Counted from the stretch's first letter, positions 1-9,540 are shown. The stretch is 64,000 bases of DNA from Pseudonocardia abyssalis (GCF_019263705.2 NZ_JADQDK010000001.1:6138001-6202000), one strand, 5' to 3'. Notes: a model not told the origin generated them from the letters alone. Made by a program: numbers and translations.

Positions 1-804
1 GCGGTCGGCCCCCGCCATCGCCGTGACGACGACGGTGTGCAGGTTCTGGCCGGGAGTGTCGAGCGCGGCCTCCAGGCCCAGCCGCAGGCCGGCCAGCGGC
101 GTGCGGAGCTGGTGGGAGGCGTCCGCGGAGAACGCCCGCTCCCGGGCGACGAGACCGCCGATGCGGGCGGCGGCGCCGTTGAGCGCGGTGCCCACCTCGT
201 CGATCTCGGGGATGTGCGACGGCGGGGCGGTGGCGGTGAAGTCGCCCGCCCCGACGGTCCGGGCGGCGGAGGCGAGGTCCTCCAGCGGCTCGGCGAGGCG
301 GGCGGCGAGGCGCCGCGACACCAGCCAGACCGCGCCGACGGCGAGCAGCCCGAGCGCCGCCATGGCCGCGAGGGCGACGGCGATCCGCAGGAACGTGGGC
401 CCCTGGGGTGCCTCGCCGCGCAGCGCGCCGACGATCCGGTCGCCGTCGTAGAGCGGGATGGCCACCAGGAAGCGGCCCGCCCCGTCCCCGTCGACGATGC
501 CCTCGCCCTCGATCACCTCGTCGACCGGACCGTCCGCGACGGCCGGGCCGTCGCCGACCAGCCGCGCGCCCGCCGCGTCGTAGAGGGTGAACCGGATCTC
601 CCCCGCCCGGGGCAGCGCGCCGGGGACCTCGCCGCGCGCGAACTCCGCGGCCAGCGTCAGCCCGAGGGTGTCGGTGGCTTTGTCGACCTGGTTGTGCCCG
701 GCGTTGAGCATGTACGCGGCCATGACGGCGGCCAGGGGGCCGCCGAACAGTCCGATGGTCATGACCGCGGCGACGACCGCCAGTACGACGATCCGATGGC
801 GCAT
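1..804 (-). CDS. Sensor histidine kinase, N-terminal part (runs off the window)
   Basis: The 268 visible codons begin MRHRIVVLAVVAAV. There is a membrane segment at about residues 5-33, an extracytoplasmic domain, a second membrane segment at about 143-165, a HAMP-like linker and the HisKA box ASHQLRTPL, whose His is the expected phospho-acceptor. The catalytic ATPase domain lies beyond base 1. It starts 26 bp after the ATP-grasp gene, and the response regulator lies upstream of that, so the three look like one minus-strand operon. A GTG at 810 is an alternative start. The signal sensed cannot be told from the sequence. Confidence 0.88.
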   Translation of the reverse strand, partial: MRHRIVVLAVVAAVMTIGLFGGPLAAVMAAYMLNAGHNQVDKATDTLGLTLAAEFARGEVPGALPRAGEIRFTLYDAAGARLVGDGPAVADGPVDEVIEGEGIVDGDGAGRFLVAIPLYDGDRIVGALRGEAPQGPTFLRIAVALAAMAALGLLAVGAVWLVSRRLAARLAEPLEDLASAARTVGAGDFTATAPPSHIPEIDEVGTALNGAAARIGGLVARERAFSADASHQLRTPLAGLRLGLEAALDTPGQNLHTVVVTAMAGADR

Positions 805-830
805 CGGCACATGATGGGCGACGGTGGCCC

Positions 831-2096
831 CTAGTGCGAGCGTCGGGCCAGCGCCTCGCGCAGCAGCCGCCGCGGTCGCCGGGTCACGAGCTCGGTCGCC
901 CACGTCAGCCCGGGCATCGGGTCGCGCAGCGACAGGACGCCGATGTCGCGGACGCCGCGGAAGGTGCGCAGCACCTCGGGCACCGTCGTCAGCCCGTTCT
1001 GCAGGCGGAACCGGATCGTCCGCAGGTCCTCCTCGGGCAGCCACACCTTCCGCCCGGGGACCGGGCGCGGCTGCGCGCCGAGCTCCCGGCCGGCCAGCGT
1101 CGCGTAGAGGCGCCACGGGCCGTCGGCGCCGCACGCCTGCGACAGCCCGAAGTTGCCGGGGATCCGCACGTTGATCTCGATGAGGTACAGCTCGCCGGTG
1201 TCGGCGTGCCGCTTCATCTCGCACGAGGCGATCCCGACGAACCCGACGTGTTCGAGCAGCCGCAGGTGGTTCGCGTGCGCCTCCGGCACGTCGAACGACT
1301 CCAGCATCGAGCCGACGCCGTAGTCGACGGGCCACTGCCGGATCTTGCGGCGGCCGTAGCGCAGGGTGATCTCCCCGGAGCGCTCGCGCACCAGCACCGA
1401 CCCCTCCAGCGCCGTCTCCGGCCCCGGGACGAGCTCGGTGAGCACGATGTCGAGGCCCAGGTCGAGCAGGATGCCGGCCTTGTCCTGCAGCTCGGCGTCG
1501 GAGGCGAGGCGGGTGGTGCCGAAGCCGGCCTTCTCCCGGGCCACGTGGCCCAGGGTGGCCTTGACGATGCACGGGTAGGTCAGCGAGCCGCGCACGGCCT
1601 CGAGCTGGGATCGGGTGGAGACGTGGTGCATCCACGGCGTCCGCACGCCCGCCTCGGCGGCGAGCTCGTAGAGCCGGTTCTTGTCCATCAGTGCCAGGTG
1701 CGCGCCGTCGCCGGACTCGAACGACCGCAGCGCGGCGGGGACGGCGGCCCGGTGCTCGGCGAGGTACTTCGTGGCCGCGTCGGACCCGGAGAGCAGGACG
1801 CCGCCGCCGTCCTCGGCGAGGCGGCGCAGCTCGGCGGTCCACAGCTCGGGGAACTCACCGGGGTCGGGCAGCACCCGGCCGGTGACGGCGCGCGACCGCA
1901 GGGCGTGGGCGAAGGCGGCGCTCGTCAGCAGGTGCACGTCGACGCCGCGGCGGGCGAGCACGCGGGCGATCGTGAGCGACCCGTCGTTGGGGTGCAGGAC
2001 GATCAGCCGGGGCAGGGCCGACCGGGACGGTGCGGGACGGACGGGGGCCGGCCGGGAGTGGAGCGGGGGAGCCGTCATGGTTCCAGGCTTGCTCAC
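831..2096 (-). CDS. ATP-grasp domain carboxylate-amine ligase
   Basis: A protein of 421 residues with a preATP-grasp-like N-terminus (LIVLHPNDGSLTIARVLARRG) and an ATP-grasp fold. Visible elements are the nucleotide-binding strand YPCIVKATLGH, the E-L-V-P-G stretch near residue 220 and the metal-binding LIEINVRIPGN near 300. This family usually joins a carboxylate to an amine through an acyl-phosphate; the substrate here is unknown. The first codon is a GTG; an ATG 18 bp downstream (2078) is possible because the first residues are Pro/Ala/Arg-rich and weakly conserved-looking. It sits between a response regulator (60 bp upstream) and its probable partner kinase (26 bp downstream), suggesting its product or activity is under that system's control. 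Confidence 0.85.
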   Translation of the reverse strand: MSKPGTMTAPPLHSRPAPVRPAPSRSALPRLIVLHPNDGSLTIARVLARRGVDVHLLTSAAFAHALRSRAVTGRVLPDPGEFPELWTAELRRLAEDGGGVLLSGSDAATKYLAEHRAAVPAALRSFESGDGAHLALMDKNRLYELAAEAGVRTPWMHHVSTRSQLEAVRGSLTYPCIVKATLGHVAREKAGFGTTRLASDAELQDKAGILLDLGLDIVLTELVPGPETALEGSVLVRERSGEITLRYGRRKIRQWPVDYGVGSMLESFDVPEAHANHLRLLEHVGFVGIASCEMKRHADTGELYLIEINVRIPGNFGLSQACGADGPWRLYATLAGRELGAQPRPVPGRKVWLPEEDLRTIRFRLQNGLTTVPEVLRTFRGVRDIGVLSLRDPMPGLTWATELVTRRPRRLLREALARRSH

Positions 2097-2156
2097 GGAG
2101 GGTCAACGGACGACCAACCGAGACCCACCGCTGCGACAAATCTCGGCCCGGACGGC

Positions 2157-2849
2157 TCAGTGCGGAGGGTCGAGCCGGTACCCGTGGCCGCGCAACGTGA
2201 CGATCTCGGGCAAACCGGTCGCGCCGGTACCGCCGAGCCGGCGACGCAGGGCCGCGATGTGCATGTCGAGGGTCTTCGTGGAGCCGAACCAGTTGACGTC
2301 CCACACGTCGCACATCAACGTCTCCCTGCTGACGGCGCTCCCGGCGTCGGCGGCGAGGCGGGCGAGGAGGTCGAACTCCTTGGCGCGCAGCGAGATCTCG
2401 GTCCCGGCGACGGTGACGCGGCGGCCCGCGACGTCGATGAAGACCGACCCCAGCTCGACGGTCCCGGCGCCCGCGGGGGCCACCGGCCCGCCGCGGCGCA
2501 GGTGGGCGCGGATCCGGGCGCGCAGCTCGTCGAGGCGCAGGGGTTTGGTGAGGTAGTCGTCGGCGCCCGCCTCCAGCCCGACGACGACGTCCATCTCGTC
2601 GGTGCGGGCGGTCAGGACGACGAGCACCGCGCCGGGCTGCTGCGTGCGCAGGCGGCGGCACACCTCCACGCCGTCGAGGTCGGGGAGGCCGAGGTCGAGC
2701 AGCACGAGGTCGAGGTCGTGCGCGGCGGCCTCGCGCAGCGCCCCCTGGCCGGTGCGCACCCAGGTGACGTCGTGACCGTGGGCGAGCAGGCTGGTGTTGA
2801 GCACGCCGCCGATGGTCTCGTCGTCCTCCACCACGAGCAGTCGGGCCAT
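2157..2849 (-). CDS. OmpR/PhoB-family response regulator
   Basis: A 230-residue protein. The receiver domain (about 1-118) has the acidic pair in VVEDDET, the phospho-acceptor Asp in LLDLGLPDLDG and the conserved Lys in TKPLR. A winged-helix DNA-binding domain (about 135-228) ends in VTLRGHGYRLDPPH, typical of Trans_reg_C. The ATG at 2849 begins exactly at the receiver fold (MARLLVVEDDE). The long open frame upstream of it is only GC-driven read-through. It is first in an operon with the ATP-grasp ligase and the sensor kinase and is likely the output partner of that kinase. Confidence 0.93.
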   Translation of the reverse strand: MARLLVVEDDETIGGVLNTSLLAHGHDVTWVRTGQGALREAAAHDLDLVLLDLGLPDLDGVEVCRRLRTQQPGAVLVVLTARTDEMDVVVGLEAGADDYLTKPLRLDELRARIRAHLRRGGPVAPAGAGTVELGSVFIDVAGRRVTVAGTEISLRAKEFDLLARLAADAGSAVSRETLMCDVWDVNWFGSTKTLDMHIAALRRRLGGTGATGLPEIVTLRGHGYRLDPPH

Positions 2850-2900
2850 GCGGGGGAGACTACGACCGCCCCGGACGGGACTCGATGGTAGGAAGGCCGC

Positions 2901-4223
2901 GTGACCCGCTCCCAGGACAGTTCCGCCGTCGACGAGGTCGTCGACCTCTGCTCCGAGCTCATCCGGATCGACACCACCAACACCGGTGACCCCGACACGG
3001 TCACCGGCGAGCGGGAGGCCGCCGAGTACGTGGCGGCCAAGCTGTCGGAGGTCGGCTACGAGATCGAGATGGTCGAGTCCGGCGCCCCCCGTCGCGACAA
3101 CGTGTTCTGCCGGCTGCCCGGCGCCGACCCGTCCCGCGGTGCGCTGCTCGTCCACGGCCACCTCGACGTGGTGCCCGCCGAGCCGTCGGAGTGGTCGGTG
3201 CACCCGTTCTCCGGGGCGGTGCAGGACGGCTACGTGTGGGGCCGCGGCGCCGTCGACATGAAGGACATGGTGGCGATGACGATCGCCGTCGCGCGCCGCT
3301 TCCAGCGCGAGGGCGTGGTGCCGCCGCGCGACATCGTGTTCGCGTTCCTCGCCGACGAGGAGGCGGGCGGGGCCTACGGCGCGCACTGGCTGACCAGGAA
3401 CCGCCCGGACCTGTTCGAGGGCTGCACGGAGGCCGTCGGGGAGGTCGGGGGGTTCTCGCTGACGCTGGCCGAGGACCGCCGCGTCTACCTCATCGAGGCC
3501 GCCGAGAAGGGCATCGCCTGGATGCGGCTGCACGCCCGCGGCAAGCCCGGCCACGGCTCGTTCCTGCACGACGACAACGCGGTCACCCACGTCGCGGAGG
3601 CCGTCGCGCGGCTGGGCAACCACACGTTCCCGCTGACGATCACCGACACCGTCCGGCAGTTCCTCGACCGGATGAGCGAGCTCACCGGCCTGGAGTTCCC
3701 CGAGGACGACCTGGAGGGCTCGCTGGCCAAGCTGGGCCCGCTCTCGCGGATCGTCGGGGCCACCATCCGCGACACGGCCAACCCCACGATGCTCTCGGCC
3801 GGGTACAAGGCCAACGTCATCCCGTCCACCGCGGAGGCCGTGATCGACTGCCGGGTGCTGCCCGGGCGCCAGGAGGCGTTCCTGCGCGAGGTCGACGAGC
3901 TGATCGGGCCGCACGTCACCCGCAGCTGGGTCACCGAGCTGCCGCCGGTGGAGACGGAGTTCGGGGGCCCGCTCACCGACGCGATGGCGGCCGCGCTGCG
4001 CACGGAGGACCCCACCGCCGAGACCGTGCCGTACATGCTGTCCGGTGGCACCGACGCGAAGGCGTTCGCCGAGCTGGGGATGGCCTGCTTCGGGTTCGCC
4101 CCGCTGCGGCTGCCGCCCGACCTCGACTTCGCGTCCCTGTTCCACGGCATCGACGAACGCGTGCCCGTCGACGCCCTGCAGTTCGGCACCCGCGTGCTCG
4201 ACACGTTCCTGCGTACTTGCTAG
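2901..4223 (+). CDS. M20-family metallopeptidase / amidohydrolase
   Basis: A 440-residue zinc hydrolase of the ArgE/DapE/dipeptidase type. The metal-binding motif HGHLDVV lies near residue 76, the second Asp is in GRGAVDMKDM, and DEEAGG supplies the catalytic Glu. A C-terminal GGTDAKAF carries part of the last metal site. Cytoplasmic; expected to cleave a peptide or N-acyl amino acid, exact substrate unknown. The start is GTG at 2901, 51 bp from the divergent response regulator, so promoters for both must lie in this short gap. A short-chain dehydrogenase follows 33 bp after the stop. Confidence 0.92.
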   Translation: MTRSQDSSAVDEVVDLCSELIRIDTTNTGDPDTVTGEREAAEYVAAKLSEVGYEIEMVESGAPRRDNVFCRLPGADPSRGALLVHGHLDVVPAEPSEWSVHPFSGAVQDGYVWGRGAVDMKDMVAMTIAVARRFQREGVVPPRDIVFAFLADEEAGGAYGAHWLTRNRPDLFEGCTEAVGEVGGFSLTLAEDRRVYLIEAAEKGIAWMRLHARGKPGHGSFLHDDNAVTHVAEAVARLGNHTFPLTITDTVRQFLDRMSELTGLEFPEDDLEGSLAKLGPLSRIVGATIRDTANPTMLSAGYKANVIPSTAEAVIDCRVLPGRQEAFLREVDELIGPHVTRSWVTELPPVETEFGGPLTDAMAAALRTEDPTAETVPYMLSGGTDAKAFAELGMACFGFAPLRLPPDLDFASLFHGIDERVPVDALQFGTRVLDTFLRTC

Positions 4224-4256
4224 CAGGACCATTCAATGCAGTCTGAGGAGCTCGTG

Positions 4257-5027
4257 ATGGATCTGAACGGCAAGCGCGCCCTGGTCACCGGCGGGGCCTC
4301 GGGGATCGGGGAGGCCGTCGCGCGGCGGCTCACCGCGGCGGGTGCGAAGGTCGCGGTGGTCGACCGCGACGAGGCGAGGGCCACGGCGCTGGTCGAGGAG
4401 ATCGGCGGGCTGGCGGTCGTCGCCGACGTCACCGACGCGGAGACGATCACCGGCCTCGTCGGGCAGGTCGAGGAGCACTTCGGCGGCCTCGACATCGTCT
4501 TCCTCAACGCGGGCACGACGTCGGGCCAGTCCGGGATCTCCGACCTCGACGTCGAGGCGTACCGCCGGATCATGGGCGTCAACGTCGACCACGTCGTGTT
4601 CGGCCTGGCCGCGGCGGTCCCCGCCCTGCGCCGCGCGGGCGGCGGCACGATCATCGCCACCTCCTCGCTGGCCGGGCTGGTGCCGATGCCCGGCGACCCG
4701 ATCTACACGCTCACCAAGCACGCCGTCGTCGGCTACGTCCGCGCGGTGGCGCCCACGCTGATCGGTGACGGCATCCGCGTCGCGGCCCTGTGCCCCGGCT
4801 TCGCCGACACCCCGCTGATCGCGCAGGCGAAGGACCAGTTCGGCGATTTCCCGCTGCTCACCGCCGACGACGTCGCCGACGGGGTCGACGCGATCCTCGG
4901 CCGCGCGGAGCCCGGCGAGTGCTGGTTCGTGCAGCCGGGCCGCGAGCCCGCCCCGTACGGGTTCCGGGGCGTCCCCGGGCCGAAGGGCGCCGGGGCGCCG
5001 CCCGCCGTGTCCTGGGAGGACCACTGA
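4257..5027 (+). CDS. Short-chain dehydrogenase/reductase (SDR)
   Basis: A 256-residue classical SDR: cofactor motif TGGASGIGEAV near residue 13, an NAG motif, the catalytic Ser in IIATSSLAG, and YTLTK as the YxxxK dyad. Acidic residues after beta-2 (VVDRDEA) favour NAD(H). ATG 4257 is chosen because GAGGAG at 4245-4250 lies 6 bp before it; an ATG at 4236 has no such site. The stop overlaps the start of the next gene (TGATG), so it is translationally coupled to the quinone oxidoreductase. The substrate is not evident. Confidence 0.92.
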   Translation: MDLNGKRALVTGGASGIGEAVARRLTAAGAKVAVVDRDEARATALVEEIGGLAVVADVTDAETITGLVGQVEEHFGGLDIVFLNAGTTSGQSGISDLDVEAYRRIMGVNVDHVVFGLAAAVPALRRAGGGTIIATSSLAGLVPMPGDPIYTLTKHAVVGYVRAVAPTLIGDGIRVAALCPGFADTPLIAQAKDQFGDFPLLTADDVADGVDAILGRAEPGECWFVQPGREPAPYGFRGVPGPKGAGAPPAVSWEDH

Positions 5028-6010
5028 TGCGCGGCTGGAGCGTCGCGCGCCTGGGCGACCCGGCCGAGGTGCTGGAGTTCGGCGAGCTGCCCGACCCGGA
5101 GCCCGGGCCGGGACAGGTGCTGGTCCGGGTGCACGCGGTGGCGTGCAACTTCCCCGACATCCTGGTCTGCCAGGGGCGCTACCAGGAGAAGCCGGAGCTG
5201 CCGTTCACGCCGGGGCTGGAGATCGCCGGTGAGGTCGTCGCGGCGGGGGAGGGGGCGCGGGCCGCCGTCGGCGACCGCGTGCTCGGCACGCCGCCGATGG
5301 GCCGTGGCGGGTACGCCGAGCTGGCCGTCCTCGACGCGGCGTCGACGTTCCCGTGGCCCGACGGCATGACGGCGGCGCAGGCCGCGGGGCTGTTCGTCAC
5401 CTACCAGACGGGCGTGTGCGCGCTGACCCGGCGCGGGCGGCTGCAGGCGGGGGAGACCCTGCTCGTGCACGCCGCGGCCGGCGGCGTCGGGAGCGCCGCG
5501 GTGCAGATCGGGAAGGCGCTCGGCGCCCGCGTCATCGGCACGGCGGGCGGCGCGGCCAAGTGCGACGTCGTGCGCGGGCTCGGCGCCGACGAGGTGGTCG
5601 ACTACGCGGCCGAGGACGTCGTCGCGCGGGTCAAGGAGCTCACCGGCGGCCGCGGCGCCGACGTGGTCTACGACCCGGTCGGCGGCGACATCTTCGACCT
5701 CTCGCGCAAGGTCGTCGCGTTCGAGGGGCGGATCCTGGTGATCGGGTTCGCGGGCGGGCGCATCGCCGAGGCTCCCACCAACCACGTGCTCGTCAAGAAC
5801 TACGAGGTCGTGGGCGTGCACTGGGGGTTCTACCGCACGATGGACCCGGGCCGGATCGACGAGTGGCAGGGCGTCGTCGAGGACCTGTGGGCCCGCCGCG
5901 CCATCGACCCGCTGGTCGGCGCGGAGCTGCCGCTCGACCAGGCCCCGGAGGCGCTGCGGCTGCTCGGGTCGCGGGGCACGACCGGCAAGGTCGTGCTGCT
6001 GCCCGGCTAG
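5027..6010 (+). CDS. NADPH:quinone oxidoreductase family protein (zinc-free MDR)
   Basis: A 327-residue medium-chain reductase. The GroES-like N-terminal domain contains FTPGLEIAGEVV, and the Rossmann domain contains HAAAGGVGSAAVQIGKALGA near residue 140, typical of zinc-free quinone oxidoreductases. The zinc-site cysteines of alcohol dehydrogenases are absent. ATG 5027 overlaps the SDR stop and is preceded by GGGAGGA. With the upstream SDR it probably forms a two-enzyme redox operon, perhaps acting on an acyl or enone substrate (inference). Confidence 0.92.
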   Translation: MRGWSVARLGDPAEVLEFGELPDPEPGPGQVLVRVHAVACNFPDILVCQGRYQEKPELPFTPGLEIAGEVVAAGEGARAAVGDRVLGTPPMGRGGYAELAVLDAASTFPWPDGMTAAQAAGLFVTYQTGVCALTRRGRLQAGETLLVHAAAGGVGSAAVQIGKALGARVIGTAGGAAKCDVVRGLGADEVVDYAAEDVVARVKELTGGRGADVVYDPVGGDIFDLSRKVVAFEGRILVIGFAGGRIAEAPTNHVLVKNYEVVGVHWGFYRTMDPGRIDEWQGVVEDLWARRAIDPLVGAELPLDQAPEALRLLGSRGTTGKVVLLPG

Positions 6011-6252
6011 AAGGAGATCTCGGGCAGCATCCGGTTGCTGCGCTTGCGGCGGAGCGTGACCTTGCGCACGCCGCCGGGGTAGAGCCGGACGCGGGAGAGC
6101 TCCCAGCCGCCGAACTCCGCCTGGATCGCCAGTCGGACCGCCGCCGTCACCCGGGACACGTCACCGGGGATGTCGATCGGCCGGTACTCCCACTCCCCGT
6201 CGGCGGCGTCGGGGTCGACGTCCGCGGTGGGACTGCTGCGGGCCACCGGCAC
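6007..6252 (-). CDS. DUF5703 family small protein
   Basis: An 81-residue basic protein with the actinobacterial DUF5703 pattern: WEYRPIDIPGDVSR, then FGGWELSRVRLYPGG and KVTLRRK. Its function is unknown. Its stop overlaps the end of the convergent quinone oxidoreductase by 4 bp. Confidence 0.8.
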   Translation of the reverse strand: MPVARSSPTADVDPDAADGEWEYRPIDIPGDVSRVTAAVRLAIQAEFGGWELSRVRLYPGGVRKVTLRRKRSNRMLPEISF

Positions 6253-6358
6253 CTCCGAGAGCTCGTCCGTGTTGCGCCGCGGTGAACGGCGGATGGCCCC
6301 ACACGATAGGCGGGGCGGGGGCCCGGTGCCAGGTTCGTCCGGGTCCGGCCGGGGCGGC

Positions 6359-7306
6359 TCAGGCGATCGGGCCGCTGACGTCGTCGAGCGCCGCGCGGAT
6401 CTCCGCGGGCAGCGTCACCGCCTCGGTCGCCATCGAGGCGGCGAGCTGCGCGGCGTCGCGGGCGCCGACGACGGCCGAGGCGACGCCCGGCAGGTCCCGC
6501 ACCCACGCCAGCGCGACGGCCAGCGGCGAGGTGCCGAGGCCGTCGGCCGCGGTGAGGACGGCCTGCACGATCCGGGTGGAGCGCTCGGTGCGCCGCGCCT
6601 CGACGTAGGGGGCGAGGGTGGGTGACGCGCCGCGGGAGTCGGCCGGGGTGCCGTCGGCGTACTTGCCGGTCAGGACGCCGCGTCCGAGCGGGGCCCAGGC
6701 CAGCAGCCCGACGCCGTGGTGCACCGCGGCGGGCACCAGCTCGGCCTCGACGTCGCGGGCCAGCAGCGAGTACTCGACCTGCGCCGACACCGGCACCGTG
6801 AGCGGGCCCAGCGTCCGGCCCCGCTCGGCGACGGTGGCGAGCTGCCATCCCCGGGGCGCGACGAGCCCGGCGTAGCGGACCTTGCCCGCGAGCACGGCGA
6901 CCTGCACGGCCGAGAGCGTCTCGTCGACCGGCACCGTGGCGTCCCAGGCGGGGAGCTGCCACAGGTCGAGGTGGTCGACCCCCAGACGCTTCAGCGTGGC
7001 GTCGAGCCCGGACAGCAGCGCACCGCGCGCGGCCCCGTCGCCGAGCGGCCCGCCGGGCAGCGAGGCGCGCCCGGCGATCACGACGTACTCGCGCGGCACC
7101 GAGGCCGCGAGCACCGCGGCGAGGGTCTCCTGGGCGAGGCCGTCGCCGTAGCCGTCGGCGGTCTCGACGAGCGAGCCGCCCGCGTCGACGAACGCCGTGA
7201 GCTGTGCCGTCGCGGCCTCGAGATCGGTGTCGGCCCCCCAGGTCAAGGTGCCCAGGCCGATGCGCGAGACCTCCAGACCGCTGCCCCCGACCCGTCTCGT
7301 CTGCAC
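6359..7306 (-). CDS. Aldo/keto reductase
   Basis: A 315-residue (beta/alpha)8 NAD(P)H oxidoreductase of the AKR superfamily. It begins [20 protein letters not shown] from a GTG and has the catalytic Asp/Tyr pair in [10 protein letters not shown] and the C-terminal cofactor-binding region [10 protein letters not shown]. Many family members reduce aldehydes or sugars. The catalytic His seems replaced or displaced: the strand that usually ends in H-x-D reads [12 protein letters not shown]. The gene is divergent from uppP, with only 52 bp between the two starts. Confidence 0.88.
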   Translation of the reverse strand: MQTRRVGGSGLEVSRIGLGTLTWGADTDLEAATAQLTAFVDAGGSLVETADGYGDGLAQETLAAVLAASVPREYVVIAGRASLPGGPLGDGAARGALLSGLDATLKRLGVDHLDLWQLPAWDATVPVDETLSAVQVAVLAGKVRYAGLVAPRGWQLATVAERGRTLGPLTVPVSAQVEYSLLARDVEAELVPAAVHHGVGLLAWAPLGRGVLTGKYADGTPADSRGASPTLAPYVEARRTERSTRIVQAVLTAADGLGTSPLAVALAWVRDLPGVASAVVGARDAAQLAASMATEAVTLPAEIRAALDDVSGPIA

Positions 7307-7358
7307 GGCGGGGAGCCTACGGCGGGCGCGATCACGGTCCCCAGTACGGTCGCTCGAC

Positions 7359-8180
7359 GTGACGTGGCTCGAAGTTCTCGTTCTCGGTCTGGTGCAGGGG
7401 CTGACGGAGTTCCTCCCGATCTCCTCCTCCGCCCACCTGCGGATCACCTCCGAGGTGTTCTTCGGGCGCGACGCGGGGGCCGCGTTCACCGCGGTGACGC
7501 AGCTCGGCACCGAGCTGGCCGTGGTCGTCTACTTCGCCAAGGACATCGGGCGGCTGGTCGCGGTGTGGTGGCGCGGCTTCTCGACGCCGATGGTGCGGAT
7601 CACCGACGACTACAAGATCGCCTGGCTGGTGATCATCGGCACCATCCCGATCGCCGTGCTCGGGTTGCTGTTCGAGGACCAGATCCAGACCGTGGGCCGC
7701 AACCTGTGGCTGGTGGCCTCGACCCTGATCATCTTCGGCCTGCTGCTCGGGCTGGCCGAGCGGATCGGCCGCCAGCAGATCGAGCTCCGCAAGATCACCC
7801 CGAGGGACGGCATCCTGCTCGGGTTCGCGCAGGCCATGGCCCTGATCCCGGGGGTCTCGCGCTCCGGCGGCACGATCACCGCGGGCCTGTTCCTCGGCAT
7901 GACGCGGCCCGCGATCGTCCGCTACTCGTTCCTGCTGGCCATCCCGTCGGTGTTCGCCGCGGGGCTGTTCCAGCTCCCCGACGTCTTCGCGAACGACGGG
8001 CCGAGCGTCCTGCAGATGATCGTGGCGACCGTGATCGCGTTCGTCGTCGGCTACGCCACGATCGCCTGGCTGCTGCGCTACGTCGAGGCCCACAGCGTCT
8101 ACGTCTTCGTCTGGTACCGCGTCGGCCTGGGCCTGCTGCTGCTCGCCGCGCTGAGCACGGGCCGCCTCGCCGCCACGTAG
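7359..8180 (+). CDS. uppP: Undecaprenyl-diphosphatase (bacitracin-resistance type)
   Basis: A 273-residue integral membrane protein with about eight hydrophobic segments. It has the BacA/UppP signatures [14 protein letters not shown] (residues about 12-25) and [11 protein letters not shown] (near 165), which contain the catalytic Glu, Ser and Arg. It dephosphorylates undecaprenyl diphosphate to recycle the lipid carrier for cell-wall synthesis. The GTG start gives [14 protein letters not shown] at the expected family N-terminus. It heads a block with the phosphomutase, DUF3090 and SCO1664 genes that recurs in Actinobacteria. Confidence 0.96.
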   Translation: MTWLEVLVLGLVQGLTEFLPISSSAHLRITSEVFFGRDAGAAFTAVTQLGTELAVVVYFAKDIGRLVAVWWRGFSTPMVRITDDYKIAWLVIIGTIPIAVLGLLFEDQIQTVGRNLWLVASTLIIFGLLLGLAERIGRQQIELRKITPRDGILLGFAQAMALIPGVSRSGGTITAGLFLGMTRPAIVRYSFLLAIPSVFAAGLFQLPDVFANDGPSVLQMIVATVIAFVVGYATIAWLLRYVEAHSVYVFVWYRVGLGLLLLAALSTGRLAAT

Positions 8181-8206
8181 GGGTCCGTCCACGTAGGGTC
8201 GCGTTC

Positions 8207-8908
8207 GTGACCACCTTGATCCTCCTGCGCCACGGCCGGTCCTCGGCGAACGTCGCCGGTGTGCTGGCCGGGCGCACCCCCGGCGTCGAGCTCGACGAGA
8301 CCGGTCGCGGGCAGGCGGAGAAGGTCGTCGGGCGGCTGAACGGCGTCCCCATCGCCGAGATCGTGTGCTCGCCCATGCTGCGCTGCGAGCAGACCGTCTC
8401 GCCGCTGGCCGCCGGCCGCGGCCTGACGCCCGTCACCGAGCCCGACCTGGCCGAGGTCGACTACGGCACCTGGACCGGCGCGGAGCTGAAGAAGCTCGGC
8501 AAGGAGCCGCTCTGGAAGGTCGTGCAGGGTCACCCGTCGGCTGCGGTGTTCCCCGAGGGCGAGGGGCTCGCCGCGATGCAGGCCAGGGCGGTGGCCGCGG
8601 TGCGCAGGCACGGGGCCCGGATCGCGGCCGAGCACGGGCCGCAGGCGGTGTGGCTCGCGTGCAGCCACGGCGACGTCATCAAGGCCGTGCTGGCCGACGC
8701 GCTGGCCACCCACCTCGACAACTTCCAGCGGATCATGGTCGACACCTGCTCGATCAGCGTCGTGCACTACACGGAGACCCGCCCGTTCGTCGCGCGCGTC
8801 AACGATCTGGGCGGCGACGTCTCCGGCCTGATCCCGCCCACCCCGAAGCGCCGCCGTCGGACGGCCGCCGCGCGCAGCTCGGATGCGGTGGTGGGCGGCA
8901 CCACCTGA
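8207..8908 (+). CDS. MSMEG_4193-type histidine phosphatase / putative phosphomutase
   Basis: A 233-residue histidine-phosphatase-superfamily protein. LLRHGRSSANVAG carries the catalytic RHG, and the second His is in ACSHGDVIKAVLADAL. The family member in mycobacteria is MSMEG_4193, whose substrate is not established. The C-terminal 25 residues are basic and low in complexity. It starts 26 bp after uppP and is followed 46 bp later by the DUF3090 gene, so probably co-transcribed. Confidence 0.92.
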   Translation: MTTLILLRHGRSSANVAGVLAGRTPGVELDETGRGQAEKVVGRLNGVPIAEIVCSPMLRCEQTVSPLAAGRGLTPVTEPDLAEVDYGTWTGAELKKLGKEPLWKVVQGHPSAAVFPEGEGLAAMQARAVAAVRRHGARIAAEHGPQAVWLACSHGDVIKAVLADALATHLDNFQRIMVDTCSISVVHYTETRPFVARVNDLGGDVSGLIPPTPKRRRRTAAARSSDAVVGGTT

Positions 8909-8954
8909 CGTGCGGCGTGCCGTCCGCGCCGGGGGCAGCTACCCTGGAAGGGTC

Positions 8955-9527
8955 ATGTCACGCGTCATTCACGTCTTCCGCCAGCCCGAGCGATTCGTCG
9001 CCGGGACCGTCGGCGAGCCCGGCGACCGCTCCTTCTACCTGCAGGCCATCGAGGACTCGCGCACGATCAGCGTGCTCCTGGAGAAGCAGCAGGTGTCGGT
9101 GCTCGCCGAGCGCATCGCCGCTCTCCTGGAGGAGGTGGCGCGCCGGTTCGGCGGCGACGATCCCGACACCCCGGGCGACGGCACCGACCTCGACCCCCTG
9201 GCCGTGCCGCTGGAGGAGGAGTTCCGGGTCGGCACCATGGGCCTGGGGTGGGACGCCGACTCCAAGTCGGTCGTCGTGGAGCTGCTCGCGGTGAGCGAGG
9301 AGGAGGTCGACGAGTCGGTCGTCCTCGACGACGCCGAGGAGGGCCCCGACGCCCTGCGCGTCTTCCTCTCCCCGGTGCAGGCGCAGGCCTTCGCCGACCG
9401 CGCGGAGAAGGTCGTCTCCGCCGGCCGTCCGCCGTGCCCGCTGTGCGCCGAGGCGCTCGATCCCGAGGGTCACGTCTGCGTGCGGCTCAACGGCTACCGC
9501 CGGCGCACGCCCGCCGTCGAGGGCTGA
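8955..9527 (+). CDS. DUF3090 family protein
   Basis: A 190-residue acidic protein typical of the actinobacterial DUF3090 family: starts MSRVIHVFRQPERFVAGTVG and ends with a CPLCAEALDPEGHVC cluster that could bind zinc. Its function is unknown. It is fixed next to the SCO1664 gene in many actinomycetes and here starts 46 bp after the phosphomutase, which points to a shared process. The ATG has a GGAAGG site upstream. Confidence 0.93.
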   Translation: MSRVIHVFRQPERFVAGTVGEPGDRSFYLQAIEDSRTISVLLEKQQVSVLAERIAALLEEVARRFGGDDPDTPGDGTDLDPLAVPLEEEFRVGTMGLGWDADSKSVVVELLAVSEEEVDESVVLDDAEEGPDALRVFLSPVQAQAFADRAEKVVSAGRPPCPLCAEALDPEGHVCVRLNGYRRRTPAVEG

Positions 9528-9540
9528 GGGCCACCCCTCG

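Noticed and set aside
37..834. Long plus-strand open frames over the sensor kinase
   Set aside because: Low-complexity Arg/Gly/Ala translation without family resemblance; the minus strand encodes a clear kinase.
2850..4232. Upstream extension of the response regulator frame
   Set aside because: It overlaps the M20 gene antisense; the receiver domain begins exactly at ATG 2849.
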